Shown here piece by piece: positions 62,447 to 64,000 of a stretch of DNA of 64,000 nt (position 1 is the stretch's first letter; every line of letters starts with the position of its first letter). Under the pieces are notes generated by a model. It had not been told where the DNA came from. It made no database searches and worked only from the letters and a program-made list of their open reading frames with translations. The stretch comes from Thauera terpenica 58Eu (lineage in GTDB: Bacteria > Pseudomonadota > Gammaproteobacteria > Burkholderiales > Rhodocyclaceae): assembly GCF_000443165.1 (NCBI RefSeq), contig NZ_ATJV01000048.1, positions 1-64,000 of the forward strand, written 5' to 3'. Position numbers and translations under genes: made by a program.

Positions 62447-63436
62447 ATGAGCAAAGCCCCCATGCGCGTTGCTGTCACCGGCGCCGCCGGTCAGATCGGC
62501 TACAGCCTGCTGTTCCGTATCGCCAGTGGCGAAATGCTGGGCAAGGACCAGCCCGTGATCCTGCAACTGCTTGATCTGCCCCAGGCGCAGAAGGCGGTGA
62601 AGGGTGTGATGATGGAGCTTGAGGACTGCGCCTTTCCTCTGCTGGCCGGCATGGTCGCCACCGATGACCCCAACGTCGCTTTCAAGGATGCTGACGTCTG
62701 CCTGCTGGTGGGTGCCCGCCCGCGTGGCCCCGGCATGGAGCGTGCAGACCTGCTGACTGCCAACGGCGCAATCTTCACCGTGCAGGGCAAGGCCATTGCC
62801 GAAAACGCAAACGAGAACGTGCGCGTGCTGGTCGTGGGCAACCCGTGCAACACCAACGCCTACATCGCTCGCGCTGCGGCGATCAAGGTCGGGCGCACCA
62901 ACCCCGATAACTACCACGGCATGCTGCGCCTGGATCACAACCGCGCACTGTCACAACTCGCCGCCAAGACCGGTCGCCCGGTCGCTTCGCTGAAGAAGAT
63001 GGTGGTGTGGGGCAACCACTCGCCGTCGATGTACGCCGACTACCGTTTCTGCGAGTCCAACGGCGACAGCGTCAAGGCACTGGTCAACGATCACGCCTGG
63101 AACAACGACGTGTTCCTGCCCACCGTGGGCAAGCGTGGCGCGGCCATCATCGAGGCCCGTGGCCTGTCGTCGGCCGCTTCCGCCGCCAACGCCGCCATCG
63201 ACCACGTGCGTGACTGGGTGCTCGGCTCGGACGACTGGGTCACCATGGGCGTGCCCTCGGACGGCTCTTATGGCATCCCCGAAGGCATCGTGTTCGGCGT
63301 GCCGTGCGAGTGCAAGGACGGCCAGTTCAAGGTCATCAAGGGGCTGGAGATCGACGAATACTCCCAGGGCAAGATCAGCATCACCCTGAAGGAACTCGAA
63401 GACGAGCGTGCCGCTGTTGCCGACATGCTGAAGTAA
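62447..63436 (+). CDS. mdh: Malate dehydrogenase
   Basis: 329 residues from the ATG at 62447 with GGGAG seven bases upstream; an in-frame start at 62288 would lie inside the promoter. NAD loop T-G-A-A-G-Q-I-G, substrate arginines in '[10 protein letters not shown]', 'N-P-C-N-T-N', and catalytic H in 'W-G-N-H-S-P-S-M-Y'. This is the 320-330 residue type 2 form. It oxidises malate to oxaloacetate, which GltA uses. Confidence 0.97.
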   Translation: MSKAPMRVAVTGAAGQIGYSLLFRIASGEMLGKDQPVILQLLDLPQAQKAVKGVMMELEDCAFPLLAGMVATDDPNVAFKDADVCLLVGARPRGPGMERADLLTANGAIFTVQGKAIAENANENVRVLVVGNPCNTNAYIARAAAIKVGRTNPDNYHGMLRLDHNRALSQLAAKTGRPVASLKKMVVWGNHSPSMYADYRFCESNGDSVKALVNDHAWNNDVFLPTVGKRGAAIIEARGLSSAASAANAAIDHVRDWVLGSDDWVTMGVPSDGSYGIPEGIVFGVPCECKDGQFKVIKGLEIDEYSQGKISITLKELEDERAAVADMLK

Positions 63437-63472
63437 GACTCGCGAGCGCGGCCTGAAGCCGCGTTTGCACCG

Positions 63473-63502
63473 GGCCACGGGTTAAAATCCGTGGCCTTTT
63501 TT
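63473..63502 (+). terminator. Rho-independent terminator of mdh
   Basis: GGCCACGG, loop GTTAAAAT, CCGTGGCC, then T6: an eight-bp perfect stem 37 bases after the mdh stop. A second small hairpin CGCGGC-CTGAA-GCCGCG precedes it. Confidence 0.92.
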
Positions 63503-63529
63503 GTTTCTGCCGCCCCAAGGAGAACCCGC

Positions 63530-64000
63530 ATGCGCCTGCACCCTGACGCCGTCCTGTTCGCTGGCGAGAAGCCCTTTCCGGCGCTGCCCGCGGTTGATCA
63601 CTATGCCGGTGCCCACAAGCTGATGCTCAAGGCCCTGAAGCTGCAGCAGGAACTGGGCCCGATCTTCGACCTCACCTGCGACTGCGAAGATGGCGCACGC
63701 GCTGGGGCGGAGGCCGAGCATGCGCACATGGTGGCGGAGTTGGTGAATGGCACAGACAACCACTTTGGCCGCGTGGGTGTGCGCATCCACGACATCACTC
63801 ATTCGCACTGGGTCGAAGACCTCGAGATTCTGGTGCGCGGCGCAGGCCAGCGCCTGGCCTTCATCACCCTGCCCAAGGTGCGCTCGGCACAGGATGTGCA
63901 CACCCAGATCCGCGAACTGCGCCGCATCGAGACCGACTGCGCCCTGGCGCGGACCTTGCCGGTGCACATCCTGATCGAGACCCATGGCGCCCTGCGCGAG
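63530..64000 (+). CDS. HpcH/HpaI aldolase/citrate lyase-type protein (partial)
   Basis: The first 157 residues are in the window; the gene runs off the right edge. AAGGAG precedes the ATG at 63530. 'P-I-F-D-L-T-C-D-C-E-D-G-A' resembles the acidic metal site near the N-terminus of CitE-like lyases, and 'L-A-F-I-T-L-P-K-V-R-S' holds the lysine and arginine of the TIM-barrel fold. Likely a malyl-CoA/citramalyl-CoA or related CoA-ester lyase; substrate undetermined. It follows mdh after a terminator, so probably has its own promoter. Confidence 0.82.
   Translation, partial: MRLHPDAVLFAGEKPFPALPAVDHYAGAHKLMLKALKLQQELGPIFDLTCDCEDGARAGAEAEHAHMVAELVNGTDNHFGRVGVRIHDITHSHWVEDLEILVRGAGQRLAFITLPKVRSAQDVHTQIRELRRIETDCALARTLPVHILIETHGALRE

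Overview
The window is a stretch of chromosome from a high-GC betaproteobacterium, most likely of the Rhodocyclales (Thauera/Azoarcus/Aromatoleum type). This is inferred from the protein families and gene order, not from a search. Supporting signs are a fimT-pilVWX-pilY1-pilE minor pilin operon, a PEP-CTERM exported protein behind a sigma-54 type promoter, a phasin and a 3-hydroxybutyrate dehydrogenase of polyhydroxybutyrate (PHB) metabolism, small DUF3579, DUF2788 and DUF4936 proteins, and a sdhCDABE-gltA-sucAB-lpdA TCA-cycle cluster facing mdh across a GntR regulator. Coding density is high. No rRNA, tRNA, CRISPR array, prophage or recognisable defence locus was seen. The only mobile DNA is the end of an IS5-family element at the left edge.

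Layout. 1-150: IS5-family transposase fragment. 159-7140 (minus): type IV pilus minor pilin operon (fimT, pilV, pilW, pilX, pilY1, a pilY2-position gene, pilE). 7466-8530: PEP-CTERM protein and a YjfB-like protein, convergent on one terminator. 8668-9743: YajQ, PpnP, DUF2788. 9854-13873: argG, argF and argD with a decayed second argF tail between argG and argF, plus divergent DUF3579. 14073-19839: rpsT, murJ, an HDAC-family hydrolase, DUF429, a PhnA-type zinc protein and dbpA. 19867-24603 (minus): mltG-tmk-holB-pilZ-tatD-ankyrin operon. 24751-29151: ygfZ, DUF4936, NRDE protein, then spermidine synthase-like, GNAT, L,D-transpeptidase and tadA on the minus strand. 29258-34926: HdeD, an OmpR-type two-component system, a four-repeat COG4705-type membrane protein, 3-hydroxybutyrate dehydrogenase and a patatin phospholipase. 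35265-39694: xpt, HDOD protein, alpha/beta hydrolase, ppk2, DUF2249. 39950-42842: lemA, two TPM-domain genes, phasin. 42983-45520 (minus): molybdenum cofactor genes moaE, moaD, moeA, mobB. 45765-50651: a GMC oxidoreductase, DinG/YoaA-type helicase, zapE. 50753-61364 (minus): lpdA, sucB, sucA, gltA, sdhE, sdhB, sdhA, sdhD, sdhC. 61484-63436: gntR and mdh, divergent over a 24-bp perfect palindrome. 63530-64000: start of a CitE-like lyase.

How the genes work together. The pilin operon and the distant pilZ both serve twitching pili. The sdh-gltA-suc-lpd block with mdh covers most of the oxidative TCA cycle, and the adjacent GntR protein is the natural candidate regulator. Phasin, 3-hydroxybutyrate dehydrogenase and possibly patatin belong to PHB storage and mobilisation.

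Most of the window is ordinary core genome. The best candidates for something undescribed are (1) a putative two-component regulon at 29.2-35.0 kb, where hdeD and the patatin operon share an almost identical upstream 25-bp element and the operon encodes a membrane protein with four FW-x14-D repeats; (2) the vestigial second argF 3' end; (3) a terminator-like hairpin in the xpt leader; (4) a GMC-family enzyme lacking both expected catalytic residues.
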